DNA of 64,000 nucleotides from Pontederia crassipes (GCA_030549335.1 CM060198.1:37023853-37087852), one strand, 5' to 3'. Positions 36,101 through 50,899 are shown, counted from the stretch's first letter. Numbers and translations are program-made. The notes: generated by a model not told the origin, from the letters alone.

Positions 36101-38910
36101 AAACCACTAAGTTATAGATACTTATTACAACCTTTGGGTATCCTAAGATGTGATAGATCCTTAGAACTTTAACTCTATTTTTAACCGAAGTTGAACCGAT
36201 ACAATCAATGATAAAGCTCTTGGGGATTAGAGTCTTAGAGTAAGGTTCAAAACACTAAGTTATAGATACTTATTACAATGAATGGATTAGAGTGTTAGAG
36301 TAAGGTTCAAACCATAAAGTTATAGATACTTATTACAACGTTTGGGTATCCTAAGAGGTTGTCGATCCTTAGAACTTTAAGTCGATTTCCAACCGAAGTT
36401 GAGCCGTTACAATCAAAGATAAAACTCTTGGGGAATAGAGTCTTAGAGTAAGGTTCAAATCTCTAAGTTATAGATACTTATTACAACCTTTGGGTATTCT
36501 AAGAGATTCTAAGAGGTGATAGATCCTTAGAACTTTAACTCTATTTCCAACCGAAGTTGAACCGTTACAATCAATGATAAAGTTCTTGGGGATTAGATTA
36601 AGGTTCAAACCACTAAGTTATAGATACTTATTACAACCATTGGGTATCCAAAGAGGAGATAGATCGTTAGAACTTTAACTCTATTTCGAACCGAAGGTGA
36701 ACTGTTACAATCAATGATAAAGCTCTTGGGGATTAGAGTCTTAGAGTAAGGTTCAAACCACTAAGTTATAAATAATTATTAAAACCTTTCGGTACCCAAA
36801 GGGGTGATAGATCCTTAGAACTTTAACTCTATTTCCAACCGAAGTTGAACCGTTACAATCAATGACAAAGCTCTTGGGGATTAGAGTCTTAGAGTAAGGT
36901 TCAAAGCTTTAAGTTATAGATACTTATTACAACCTTTGGGTATCCCAAGAGTGATAGATCCTTAGAACTTTAACTCTATTTCCAACCGAAGTTGAACCGT
37001 TACAATCAATGATAAAGCTCTTGGGGATTAGAGTAATAGAGTAAGGTTCAGACCACCAAGTTATAGATAATTATTACAACCTTTGGGTATCCAAAGTGGT
37101 GATAGATCCTTAGAACTTTAACTCTATTTCCAACCGAAGTCGAACCGTTACAATCAATGAAAAAGCTCTTGGGGATTAGAGTCTTAGAGTAAGGTTCAAA
37201 GCACTAAGTTATAGATACTTATTACAACCTTTGGGTATCCGAAGAGGTGATAGATCCTTAGAACTTTAACTCTATTTCCAACCGAAGTTGAACCGTTACA
37301 ATCAATGATAAAGCTCTTGGGGATTAGAGTCTTAGAGTAAGGTTCAAAGCTCTAAGTTATAGATACTTATTACAACCTTTGGGTATCCCAAGAGGTGATA
37401 GATCCTTAGAACTTTAACTCTATTTCCAACCGAAGTTGAACCGTTACAATCAATGATAAAGCTCTTGGGGATTAGAGTCTTAGAGTAAGGTTCAAAGCTC
37501 TAAGTTATAGATACTTATTACAACCTTTGGGTGTCCTAAGAGGTGATAAATCCTTTGAACTTTAACTCTATTTCCAATCGAAGTTGAACCGTTACAATCA
37601 ATGATAAAGCTCTTAGGGATTAGAGTCTTTGAGTAAGGTTCAAACTACTATGTTATAGATACTTATTACAACCTTTGGATATCATAAGAGGTGATAGATC
37701 CCTAGAATTTTAACTCTATTTCCAACCGAAGTTGAACCGTTACAATCAATGATAAAGCTCTTGGGGATTAGAATCTTAGAGTAAGGTTCAAAGCTTTAAG
37801 TTATAGGTACTTATTACAAGCTTTGGGTATCCCAATAGGTGATAGATCCTTAGAATTTTAACTCTATTTCCAACCGAAGTTGAACCGTTACAATCAATGA
37901 TAAAGCTCTTGGGGATTAGAGTCTTAGAGTAAGGTTCAAAGCTCTAAGTTATAGATACTTATTACAACCTTTGGGTATCCCAAGAGGTGATAGATCCTTA
38001 GAACTTTAACTCTATTTCCAACCGAAGTTGAACCGTTACAATCAATGATGAAGCTCTTGGGGATTAGAGTCTTAGAGTAAGTTTCAAACCACTAAGTTAT
38101 AGATAATTATTACAACCTTTGGGTATCCTAAGGGGTGATAGATCCTTAGAACTTTAACTCTATTTTCAACCGAAGTTGAACCGTTACAATCAATGATAAA
38201 GCTCTTGGGGATTAGAGTCTTAGAGTAACGTTCAAAGCTTTAAGTTATAGAAACTTATTACAACCTTTGGGTATCCCAAGAGGTGATAGATCCTTAGAAC
38301 TTTAACTCTATTTCCAACCGAAGTTGAACCGTTACAATCATTGATAAAGCTCTTGGGGATTAGAGTCCTAGAGTAAGGTTCAAACCACTAAGTTATAGAT
38401 ACTTATTACAACCTTTGGATATCCTAAGAGGTGATAGATCCTTAGAACTTTAACTCTATTTCCAACCGAAATTGAACCATTACAATTAATGATAAAGCTC
38501 TTGGAGATTAGAGTCATAGAGTAAGGTTCAAACCACCAAGTTATGGATACATATTACAACCTTTGGGTATCCTAAGAGGTGATTGATCCTTATAACTTTA
38601 ACTCTATTTCCAACCGATGTTGAACCTTACAATCAATGGTAAAGCTCTTGGGGATTAGAGTCTTAGAGTAAGGTTCAAAGCTCTAAGTTATAGATACTTG
38701 TTACAAACTTTGGGAATCCTAAGAGGTGATAGATCCTTAGAACTTTAAGTCTATTGCAAACCGAAGTTGAACCGATACAATCAATGATAAAGGTCTTGGG
38801 GATTAGAGTCTTAGAGGAAGGTTCAAAGCTATAAGTTATAGATACTTATTACAACCTTTGGGTATCCCAAGAGGTGATAGATCCTTAGAACTTTAACTCT
38901 ATTTCCAACC

Positions 38911-41865
38911 AAAGTTGAACCGTTACAATCAATGATAAAGCTCTTAGGGATTAGAGTCTTAGAGTAAGGTTCAAACCACTAAGTTATAGATACTTATTGC
39001 TACCTTTGGGTATCCTAAGTGGTGATAGATCCTTAGAACTTTAACTTTATTTCCAACCGAAGTTGAACCGTTACAATCAATGATAAAGCTCTTGGGGATT
39101 AGAGTCTTAGAGTAAGGTTCAAAACTTTAAGTTATAGAAACTTATTACAACCCTTGGGTATCCCAAGAGGTGATAGATCCTTAGAACTTTAACTCTATTT
39201 CCAACCGAAGTTGAACCATTACAATCAATGATAAAGCTCTTGGGGATTAGAGTCTTAGAGTAAGGTTCAAAGCTCTAAGTTATAGATACTTATTACAACC
39301 TTTGGGTATCCCAAAAGCTGATAGATCCTTAGAACTTTAACTCTATTTCCAACCAAAGTTGAACCGTTACAATCAATGATAAAGCTCTTAGGGATTAGAG
39401 TCTTAGAGTAAGGTTCAAACCACTAAGTTATAGATACTTATTACCACCTTTGGGTATCCTAAGAGGTGATAGATCCTTAGAACTTTAACTTTATTTCCAA
39501 CCGAAGTTGAACCGTTACAATCAATGATAATGCTCTTGGGATTAGAGTCTTAGAGTAAGGTTCAAAACTTTAAGTTATAGATACTTATTTCAACCTTTGG
39601 GTATCCCAAGAGGTGATAGATCCTTAGAACTTTAACTCTATTTCCAACCGAAGTTGAACCGTTACAATCAATGATAAAGCTCTTGGGAATTAGAGTCTTA
39701 GAGTAAGGTTCAAAGCTCTAAGTTATAGATACTTATTACAACCTTTGGGTGTCCCAAGAGCTGATAGATCCTTAGAACTTTAACTCTATTTCCAACCGAA
39801 GTTGAACCGTTACAATTAATGATAAAGCTCTTAGGGATTAGAGTCTTAGAGTAAGGTTCAAACCACTAAGTTATAGATACTTATTACAACCTTTGGGTAT
39901 CCTAAGAGGTGATAGATCCTTAGAACTTTAACTCTATTTCCAACTGAAGTTGAACCGTTACTATCAATGATAAAGCTCTTGGAGATTAGAGTCATAGAGT
40001 AAGGTTCAAACCACCAAGTTATAGATACATATTACAACCTTTGGGTATCCTAAGAGGTGATAGATCCTTAGAACTTTAACTCTATTTCCAACCGATGTTG
40101 GACCTTACAATCAATGATAAAGCTCTTGGGGATTAGAGTCTTAGAGTAAGGTTCAAAGCTCTAAGTTATAGATACTTATTACAACCTTTGGGTATCCCAA
40201 GAGCTGATAGATCCTTAGAACTTTAACTCTATTTCCAACCGAAGTTGAACCGTTACAATTAATGATAAAGCTCTTAGGGATTAGAGTCATACAGAAAGGT
40301 TCAAACCACTAAGTTATAGATAATTATTACAACCTTTGGGTATCCCAAGAGGTGATAGATCCTTAGAACTTTAACTCTATTTCCAACCAAAGTTGAACCT
40401 TACAATCAATGATAAAGCTCTTAGGGATTAGAGTCTTAGAGTAAGGTTCAAACCACTAAGTTATAGATACTTATTACTACCTTTGGGTATCCTAAGTGGT
40501 GATAGATCCTTAGAACTTTAACTTTATTTCCAACCGAAGTTGAACCGTTACAATCAATGATAAAGCTCTTGGGGATTAGAGTCTTAGAGTAAGGTTCAAA
40601 ACTTTAAGTTATAGAAACTTATTACAACCCTTGGGTATCCCATGAGGTGATAGATCCTTAGAACTTTAACTCTATTTCCAACCGAAGTTGAACCATTACA
40701 ATCAATGATAAAGCTCTTGGGGATTAGAGTCTTAGAGTAAGGTTCAAAGCTCTAAGTTATAGATACTTATTACAACCTTTGGGTATCCCAAAAGCTGATA
40801 GATCCTTAGAACTTTAACTCTATTTCCAACCAAAGTTGAACCGTTACAATCAATGATAAAGCTCTTAGGGATTAGAGTCTTAGAGTAAGGTTCAAACCAC
40901 TAAGTTATAGATACTTATTACCACCTTTGGGTATCCTAAGAGGTGATAGATCCTTAGAACTTTAACTTTATTTCCAACCGAAGTTGAACCGTTACAATCA
41001 ATGATAATGCTCTTGGGATTAGAGTCTTAGAGTAAGGTTCAAAACTTTAAGTTATAGATACTTATTTCAACCTTTGGGTATCCCAAGAGGTGATAGATCC
41101 TTAGAACTTTAACTCTATTTCCAACCGAAGTTGAACCGTTACAATCAATGATAAAGCTCTTGGGAATTAGAGTCTTAGAGTAAGGTTCAAAGCTCTAAGT
41201 TATAGATACTTATTACAACCTTTGGGTGTCCCAAGAGCTGATAGATCCTTAGAACTTTAACTCTATTTCCAACCGAAGTTGAACCGTTACAATTAATGAT
41301 AAAGCTCTTAGGGATTAGAGTCTTAGAATAAGGTTCAAACCACTAAGTTATAGATACTTATTACAACCTTTGGGTATCCTAAGAGGTGATAGATCCTTAG
41401 AACTTTAACTCTATTTCCAACTGAAGTTGAACCGTTACTATCAATGATAAAGCTCTTGGAGATTAGAGTCATAGAGTAAGGTTCAAACCACCAAGTTATA
41501 GATACATATTACAACCTTTGGGTATCCTAAGAGGTGATAGATCCTTAGAACTTTAACTCTATTTCCAACCGATGTTGGACCTTACAATCAATGATAAAGC
41601 TCTTGGGGATTAGAGTCTTAGAGTAAGGTTCAAAGCTCTAAGTTATAGATACTTATTACAACCTTTGGGTATCCCAAGAGCTGATAGATCCTTAGAACTT
41701 TAACTCTATTTCCAACCGAAGTTGAACCGTTACAATTAATGATAAAGCTCTTAGGGATTAGAGTCATACAGAAAGGTTCAAACCACTAAGTTATAGATAA
41801 TTATTACAACCTTTGGGTATCCCAAGAGGTGATCGATCCTTAGAACTTTAACTCTATTTCCAACC
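38911..41865 (+). repeat. Ten-monomer higher-order repeat, two tandem copies plus part of a third
   Basis: The period is 1477 bp (ten monomers less three bases). Matching variants are AACCAAAGTTG at 38909/40387/41864, CCTAAGTGGT at 39014/40491, AAAACTTTAAG with ACTTATTTC at 39564/41041, GATGTTGGACC at 40094/41571 and GAGTCATACAG at 40284/41761. Further matches, such as CCCAAAAGCTG at 43595 and GATGTTGGACC at 44380, show a more diverged third copy from about 43.6 kb. A neighbouring block near 37.9-38.9 kb is also copied near 42.6-43.6 kb (GTTATGGATACATATT, offset 4729). Confidence 0.88.
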
Positions 41866-44800
41866 AAAGTTGAACCTTACAATCAATGATAAAGCTCTTA
41901 GGGATTAGAGTCTTAGAGTAAGGTTCAAACCACTAAGTTATAGATACTTATTACTACCTTTGGGTATCCTAAGAGGTGATAGATCCTTAGAACTTTAACT
42001 TTATTTCCAACCGAAGTTGAACCGTTACAATCAATGATAAAGCTCTTGGGGATTGGAGTCTTAGAGTACGGTTCAAAGCTTTAAGTTATAGATACTTATT
42101 ACACCCTTTGGGTATCCCAAGAGGTGATAGATCCTTAGAACTTTAACTCTATTTCCAACCAAAGTTGAACCGTTACAATCAATGATAAAGCTCTTCGGGA
42201 TTAGAGTCTTAGAGTAAGGTTCAAAGCTTTAAGTTATAGATACTTATTACAACCTTTGGGTATCCCAAGAGGTGATAGATCCTTAGAACTTTAACTCTAT
42301 TTCCAACCGAAGTTGAACCATTACAATCAATGAGAAAGCTCTTGGGGATTAGAGTCATAGAGTAAGGTTCAGACCACCAAGTTATAGATACTTATTACAA
42401 CCTTTGGGTATCCCAAGAGGTGATAGATCTTTAGAACTTTAACTCTATTTCCAACCGAAGTTGAACCGTTACAATCAATGATAAAGCTCTTGGGGATTAC
42501 AGTCTTAGAGTAAAGTTCAAAGCTCTAAGTTATAGATACTTATTACAACCTTTGGGTATCCCAAGAGGTGATAGATCCTTAGAATTTTAACTCTATTTCC
42601 AACCGAAGTTGAACCGTTACAATCAATGATAAAGCTCTTGGGGATTAGAGTCTTAGAGTAAGGTTCAAAGCTCTAAGTTATAGATACTTATTACAACCTT
42701 TGGGTATCCCAAGAGGTGATAGATCCTTAGAACTTTAACTCTATTTCCAACCGAAGTTGAACCGTTACAATCAATGATGAAGCTCTTGGGGATTAGAGTC
42801 TTAGAGTAAGTTTCAAACCACTAAGTTATAGATAATTATTACAACCTTTGGGTATCCTAAGGGGTGATAGATCCTTAGAACTTTAACTCTATTTCCAACC
42901 GAAGATGAACCGTTACAATCAATGATAAAGCTCTTGGGGATTAGAGTCTTAGAGTAACGTTCAAAGCTTTAAGTTATAGAAACTTATTACAACCTTTGGG
43001 TATCCCAAGAGGTGATAGATCCTTAGAACTTTAACTCTATTTCCAACCGAAGTTGAACCGTTACAATCATTGATAAAGCTCTTGGGGATTAGAGTCCTAG
43101 AGTAAGGTTCAAACCACTAAGTTATAGATACTTATTACAACCTTTGGATATCCTAAGAGGTGATAGATCCTTAGAACTTTAACTCTATTTCCAACCGAAA
43201 TTGAACCGTTACAATTAATGATAAAGCTCTTGGAGATTAGAGTCATAGAGTAAGGTTCAAACCACCAAGTTATGGATACATATTACAACCTTTGGGTATC
43301 CTAAGAGGTGATAGATCCTTAGAACTTTAACTCTATTTCCAACCGATGTTGAACCTTACAATCAATGATAAAGCTCTTGGGGATTAGAGTCTTAGAGTAA
43401 GGTTCAAAGCTCTAAGTTATAGATACTTGTTACAACCTTTGGGAATCCTAAGAGGTGATAGATCCTTAGAACTTTAAGTCTATTGCAAACCGAAGTTGAT
43501 CCGATACAATCAATGATAAAGCTCTTGGGGATTAGAGTCTTAGAGTAAGGTTCAAAGCTCTAAGTTATAGATACTTATTACAACCTTTGGGTATCCCAAA
43601 AGCTGATAGATCCTTAGAACTTTAACTCTATTTCGAACCAAAGTTGAACCGTTACAATCAATGATAAAGCTCTTAGGGATTAGAGTCTTAGAGTAAGGTT
43701 CAAACCACTAAGTTATAGATACTTATTACTACCTTTGGGTATCCTAAGAGGTGATAGATCCTTAGAACTTTAACTTTATTTCCAACCGAAGTTGAACCGT
43801 TACAATCAATGATAAAGCTCTTGGGGATTAGAGTCTTAGAGTAAGGTTCAAAACTTTAAGTTATAGATACTTATTTCAACCTTTGGGTATCCCAAGAGGT
43901 GATAGATCCTTAGAACTTTGACTCTATTTCCAACCGAAGTTGAACCGTTACAATCAATGATAAAACTCTTGGGGATTAGAGTCTTAGAGTAAGGTTCAAA
44001 GCTCTAAGTTATAGATACTTATTACAACCTTTGGGTGTCCCAAGAGCTGATAGATCCTTAGAACTTTAACTCTATTTCCAACCGAAGTTGAACCGTTACA
44101 ATTAATGATAAAGCTCTTAGGGATTAGAGTCTTAGAGTAAGGTTCAAACCACTAAGTTATAGATACTTATTACAACCTTTGGGTATCCTAAGAGGTGATA
44201 GATCCTTAGAACTTTAACTCTACTTCCAACTGAAGTTGAACCGTTACAATCAATGATAAAGCTCTTGGAGATTAGAGTCATAGAGTAAGGTTCAAACCAC
44301 CAAGTTATAGATACATATTACAACCTTTGGGTATCCTAAGAGGTGATAGATCCTTAGAACTTTAACTCTATTTCCAACCGATGTTGGACCTTACAATCAA
44401 TGATAAAGCTCTTGGGGATTAGAGTCTTAGAGTAAGGTTCAAAGCTCTAAGTTATAGATACTTATTACAACCTTTGGGTATCCCAAGACCTGATAGATTC
44501 TTAGAACTTTAACTCTATTTTCAACCGAAGTTGAACCGATACAATTAATGATAAAGCTCTTAGGGATTAGAGTCATAGAGTAAGGTTCAAACCACTAAGT
44601 TATAGATACTTATTACAACCTTTGGGTATCCTAAGAGGTGATAGATCCATATAACTTTAACTCTATTTCCAACCGAAGTTGAACCATTATAATCAATGAT
44701 AAAGCTCTTGGGGATTAGAGTCTTAGAGTAAGGTTCAAAGCTATAAGTTATAGATACTTATTACAACCTTTGGGTATCCCAAGAGGTGATAGATCCTTAG

Positions 44801-45410
44801 AACTTTAACTCTATTTCCAACCAAAGTTGAACCGTTACAATCAATGATAAAGCTCTTAGGGATTAGAGTCTTAGAGTTAGGTTCAAAGCTCTAAGCTATA
44901 GATACTTATAACAACCTTTGGGTATCCCAAGAGGTGATAGATCCTTAGAACTTTAACTCTATTTCCAACCGAAGTTGAACCGTTACAATCAATGATAAAG
45001 CTCTTAGGGATTAGAGTCTCAGAGTAAGGTTCAAACCACTAAGTTATAGATACTTATTACTACCTTTGGGTATCCTAAGAGGTGATAGATCCTTAGAACT
45101 TTAACTTTATTTCCAACCGAAGTTGAACCTTTACAATCAATGATAAAGCTCTTGGGGATTAGATTCTTAGAGTAAGGTTCAAAGCTTTAAGTCATAAATA
45201 CTTATTACAACCTTTGGGTATCCTAAGAGGTGATAGATCCTTAGAACTTTAACTCTATTTCCAACCGAAGTTGAACCGTTACAATCAATGATAAAGCTCT
45301 TGGGGATTAGAGTCTTAGAGTAAGGTTCAAAGCTCTAAGTTATAGATACTTGTTACAACCTTTGGGTATCCCAAGAGGTGATAGATCCTTAGAACTTTAA
45401 CTCTATTTCC

Positions 45411-48400
45411 AAACGAAGTTGAACCATTACAATCAATGATAAAGCTCTTGGGGATTAGAGACTTAGAGTAACGTTCAAACCACTAAGTTATAGATAATTA
45501 TTACAACCTTTGGGTATCCTAAGGGGTGCTAGATCCTTAGAACTTTAACTCTATTTCCAACCGAAGTTGAACCGTTACAATCAATGATAAAGCTCTTGGG
45601 GATTACAGTCTGAGAGTAAGGTTCAAAGCTCTAAGTTATAGATACTTATTACAACCTTTGGGTATCCTAAGAGGTGATAGATCCTTAGAACTTTAACTTT
45701 ATTTCCAACCGAAGTTGAACCGTTACAATCAATGATAAAGCTCTTGGGGATTACTGTCTTAGAGTAGGGTTCAAAGCTTTAGGTTATAGATACTTATTAC
45801 AACCTTTGGGTATCCCAAGAGGTGATAGATCCTTAGAACTTTAACTCTATTTCAAACCGAAGTTGAACCGTCACAATCAATGATAAAGCTCTTGGGGATT
45901 AGAGTCATAGAGTAAGGTTCAGACCACGAAGTCATAGATACTTATTACAACCTTTGGGTATCCTAAGAGGTGATAGATCCTTAGAACTTTAACTCTATTT
46001 CCAACCGAAGTTGAACCGTTACAATCAATGATAAAGCTCTTGGGGATTAGAGTCTTAGAGTAAGGTTCAAAGCTCTAAGTTATAAATACTTATTACAACC
46101 TTTGGGTATCCCAAGAGGTGATAGATCCTTAGAACTTTAACTCTATTTCCAACCGAAGTTGAACCGTTATAATCAATGATAAAGCTCTTGGGGATTAGAG
46201 TCATAGAGTAAGGTTCAAAGCTATAAGTTATAGATATTTATTACAACCTTTGGGTATCCCAAGAGGTGATAGATCCTTAGAACTTTAACTCTATTTCCAA
46301 CCGAAGTTGAACCGTTACAATCAATGATAAAGCTCTTAGGGATTAGAGTCTTAGAGTAAGGTTCAAACCACTAAGTTATAGATACTTATTACTACCTTTG
46401 GGTATCCCAAGAGGTGATAGATCCTTAGAACCTTAACTCTATTTCCAACCGAAGTTGAAACGTTACAATCAATGATAAAACTCCTGGGGATTAGAGTCTT
46501 AGAGTAAGGTTCAAACCACTAAGTTATAGATACTTATTACAACCTTTGGGTATCCAAAGAGGTGATAGATCCTTTGAACTTTAACTTTATTTCCAACCGA
46601 AGTTGAACCATTACAATCAATGATAAAGCTCTTGAGGATTAGAGTCTTAGAGTAAGGTTCAAAGCTTTAAGTTATAGATACTTATTACAACCTTTGGGTA
46701 TCCCAAGAGGTGATAGATCCTTAGAACATTAACTCTATTTCCAACCGAAGTTGAACCGTTAGAATCAATGATAAAGCTCTTGGGGATTAGAGTCATAGAG
46801 TAAGGGTCAAACCACTAAGTTATAGATACTTATTACAACCTTTGGGTATCCTAAGAGGTGATAGATCCTTAGAACTTTAACTCTATTTCCAACCGAAGTT
46901 GAACCATTCCAATCAATGATAAAGCTCTTGGGGATTAGAGTCTTAGAGTAAGGTTCAAAGCTTTAAGTTATAGATACTTATTACAACCTTTGGGTATCCC
47001 AAGAGGTGATAGATCCTTAGAACTTTAACTCTATTTCCAACCGAAGTTGAACCGTTACAATCAATGATAAAGCTCTTAGGGATTAGAGTCTCAGAGTAAG
47101 GTTCAAACCACTAAGTTATAGATACTTATTACTACCTTTGGGTATCCTAAGAGGTGATAGATCCTTAGAACTTTACCTTTATTTCCAACCGAAGTTGAAC
47201 CTTTACAATCAATGATAAAGCTCTTGGGGATTAGATTCTTAGAGTAAGGTTCAAAGCTTTAAGTTATAAATACTTATTACAACCTTTGGGTATCCTAAGA
47301 GGTGATAGATCCTTAGAACTTTAACTCTATTTCCAACCGAAGTCGAACCGTTACAATCAATGATAAAGCTCTTGGGGATTAGAGTCTTAGAGTAAGGTTC
47401 AAAGCTCTAAGTTATAGATACTTATTACAACCTTTGGGTATCCCAAGAGGTGATAGATCCTTAGAACTTTAACTCTATTTCCAACCGAAGTTGAACCGTT
47501 ACAATCAATGATAAAGCTCTTGGGGATTAGAGACTTAGAGTAAGGTTCAAACCACTAAGTTATAGATAATTATTACAACCTTTGGGTATCCTAAAGGGTG
47601 ATAGATCCTTAGAACTTTAACTCTATTTCCAACCGAAGTTGAACCGTTACAATCAATGATAAAGCTCTTGGGGATTAGAGTCTTAGAGTAAGGTTCAAAG
47701 CTCTAAGTTATAGATACTTATTACAACCTTTGGGTATCCTAAGAGGTGATAGATCATTAGAACTTTAACTCTATTTCCAACCGAAGTTGAACCGTTACAA
47801 TCAATGATAAAGCTCTTGGGGATTAGAGTCTTAGAGTAAGGTTCAAAGCTCTAAGTTATAGATACTTATTACAACCTTTGGGTATCCCAAGAGGTGATAG
47901 ATCCTTAGAACTTTAACTCTATTTCCAAACGAAGTTGAACCATTACAATCAATGATAAAGCTCTTGGGGATTAGAGACTTAGAGTAACGTTCAAACCACT
48001 AAGTTATAGATAATTATTACAACCTTTGGGTATCCTAAGGGGTGCTAGATCCTTAGAACTTTAACTCTATTTCCAACCGAAGTTGAACCGTTACAATCAA
48101 TGATAAAGCTCTTGGGGATTACAGTCTTAGAGTAAGGTTCAAAGCTCTAAGTTATAGATACTTATTACAACCTTTGGGTATCCTAAGAGGTGATAGATCC
48201 TTAGAACTTTAACTTTATTTCCAACCGAAGTTGAACCGTTACAATCAATGATAAAGCTCTTGGGGATTACTGTCTTAGAGTAAGGTTCAAAGCTTTAGGT
48301 TATAGATACTTATTACAACCTTTGGGTATCCCAAGAGGTGATAGATCCTTAGAACTTTAACTCTATTTCCAACCGAAGTTGAACCGTCACAATCAATAAT

Positions 48401-50240
48401 AAAGCTCTTGGGGATTAGAGTCATAGAGTAAGGTTCAGACCACGAAGTCATAGATACTTATTACAACCTTTGGGTATCCTAAGAGGGGATAGATCCTTAG
48501 AACTTTAACTCTATTTCCAACCGAAGTTGAACCGTTACAATCAATGATAAAGCTCTTGGGGATTAGAGTCTTAGAGTAAGGTTCAAAGCTCTAAGTTATA
48601 AATACTTATTACAACCTTTGGGTATCCCAAGAGGTGATAGATCCTTAGAACTTTAACTCTATTTCCAACCGAAGTTGAACCGTTATAATCAATGATAAAG
48701 CTCTTGGGGATTAGAGTCTTAGAGTAAGGTTCAAAGCTATAAGTTATAGATATTTATTACAACCTTTGGGTATCCCAAGAGGTGATAGATCCTTAGAACT
48801 TTAACTCTATTTCCAACCGAAGTTGAACCGTTACAATCAATGATAAAGCTCTTAGGGATTAGAGTCTTAGAGTAAGGTTCAAACCACTAAGTTATAGATA
48901 CTTATTACTACCTTTGGGTATCCCAAGAGGTGATAGATCCTTAGAACCTTAACTCTATTTCCAACCGAAGTTGAAACGTTACAATCAATGATAAAGCTCT
49001 TGGGGATTAGAGTCTTAGAGTAAGGTTCAAACCACTAAGTTATAGATACTTATTACAACCTTTGGGTATCCAAAGAGGTGATAGATCCATAGAACTTTAA
49101 CTTTATTTTCAACCGAAGTTGAACCGTTACAACCAATGATAAAGCTCTTGGGGATTAGAGTCTTAGAGTAAGGTTCAAAGCTTTAAGTTATAGATACTTA
49201 TTACAACCTTTGGGTATCCCAAGAGGTGATAGATCCTTAGAACTTTAACTCTATTTCCAACCGAAGTTGAACCATTACAATCAATGATAAAGCTCTTGGG
49301 GATTAGAGTCTTAGAGTAAGGTTCAAACCACTAAGTTATAGATACTTATTACAACCTTTGGGGATCCTAAGAGGTGATAGATCCTTAGAACTTTAACTCT
49401 ATTTCCAACCGAAGTTGAACCATTACAATCAATGATAAAGCTCTTGGGGATTAGAGTCTTAGAGTAAGGTTCAAAGCTTTAAGTTATAGATACTTATTAC
49501 AACCTTTGGGTATCCCAAGAGGTGATAGATCCTTAGAACTTTAACTCTATTTCCAACCGAAGTTGAGCCGTTACAATCAATGATAAAGCTCTTAGGGATT
49601 AGAGTCTCAGAGTAAGGTTCAAACCACTAAGTTATAGATACTTATTACTACCTTTGGGTATCCTAAGAGGTGATAGATCCTTAGAACTTTAACTTTATTT
49701 CCAACCGAAGTTGAACCTTTACAATCAATGATAAAGCTCTTGGGGATTAGATTCTTAGAGTAAGGTTCAAAGCTTTAAGTTATAAATACTTATTACAACC
49801 TTTGGGTATCCTAAGAGGTGATAGATCCTTAGAACTTTAACTCTATTTCCAACCGAAGTTGAACCGTTACAATCAATGATAAAGCTCTTGGGGATTAGAG
49901 TCTTAGAGTAAAGTTCAAAGCTCTAAGTTATAGATACTTATTACAACCTTTGGGTATCCCAAGAGGTGATAGATCCTTAGAACTTTAACTCTATTTCCAA
50001 CCGAAGTTGAACCGTTACAATCAATGATAAAGCTCTTGGGGATTAGAGACTTAGAGTAAGGTTCAAACCACTAAGTTATAGATAATTATTACAACCTTTT
50101 GGTATCCTAAGGGGTGATAGATCCTTAGAACTTTAACTCTATTTCCAACCGAAGTTGAACCGTTACAATCAATGATAAAGCTCTTGGGGATTAGAGTCTT
50201 AGAGTAAGGTTCAAAGCTCTAAGTTATAGATACTTATTAC
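45411..50240 (+). repeat. Seventeen-monomer higher-order repeat, about two copies
   Basis: The offset is exactly 2516 bp, 17 x 148, with no net indel. Matched variants are CCAAACGAAG at about 45411/47927, AGCTTTAGGT at 45775/48291, GACCACGAAGTC at 45922/48438, GAAGTTGAAACG at 46451/48967, GAACCTTTAC at 47197/49713 and AGACTTAGAGTAAGG at 47531/50047. Some markers also repeat at 2072 bp (14 x 148), for example GAACCTTTAC at 45125/47197, so the 17-mer is itself built partly from a 14-mer. Copies look very similar, suggesting recent duplication. Confidence 0.9.
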
Positions 50241-50899
50241 AACCTTTGGGTATCCTAAGAGGTGATAGATCCTTAGAACTTTAACTTTATTTCCAACCGA
50301 AGTTGAACCGTTACAATCAATGATAAAGCTCTTGGGGATTAGTGTCTTAGAGTAAGGTTCAAAGCTTTAGGTTATAGATACTTATTACAACCTTTGGGTA
50401 TCCCAAGAGGTGATAGATCCTTAGAACTTTAACTCTATTTCCAACCGAAGTTGAACCGTTACAATCAATGATAAAGCTCTTGGGGATTAGAGTCTTAGAG
50501 TAAGGTTCAAAGCTCTAAGTTATAGATACTTATTACAACCATTGGGTATCCCAAGAGGTGATAGATCCTTAGAACTTTAACTCTATTTCCAATCGAAGTT
50601 GAACCGTTACAATCAATGATAAAGCTCTTGGGGATTAGAGTCTTATAGTAAGGTTCAAACCACTAAGTTATAGATACTTATTACTACCTTTAGGTATCCT
50701 AAGAGGTGATAGATCCTTTGAACTTTAACCTTATTTCCAACCGAAGTTGAACCGTTACAATCAATGATAAAGCTCTTGGGGATTAGAGTCTTAGAGTAAG
50801 GTTCAAAGCTTTAAGTTATAGATACTTATTACAACCTTTGGGTATCCCAAGAGGTGATAGATCCTTAGAACTTTAACTCTATTTCCAACCGAAGTTCAA

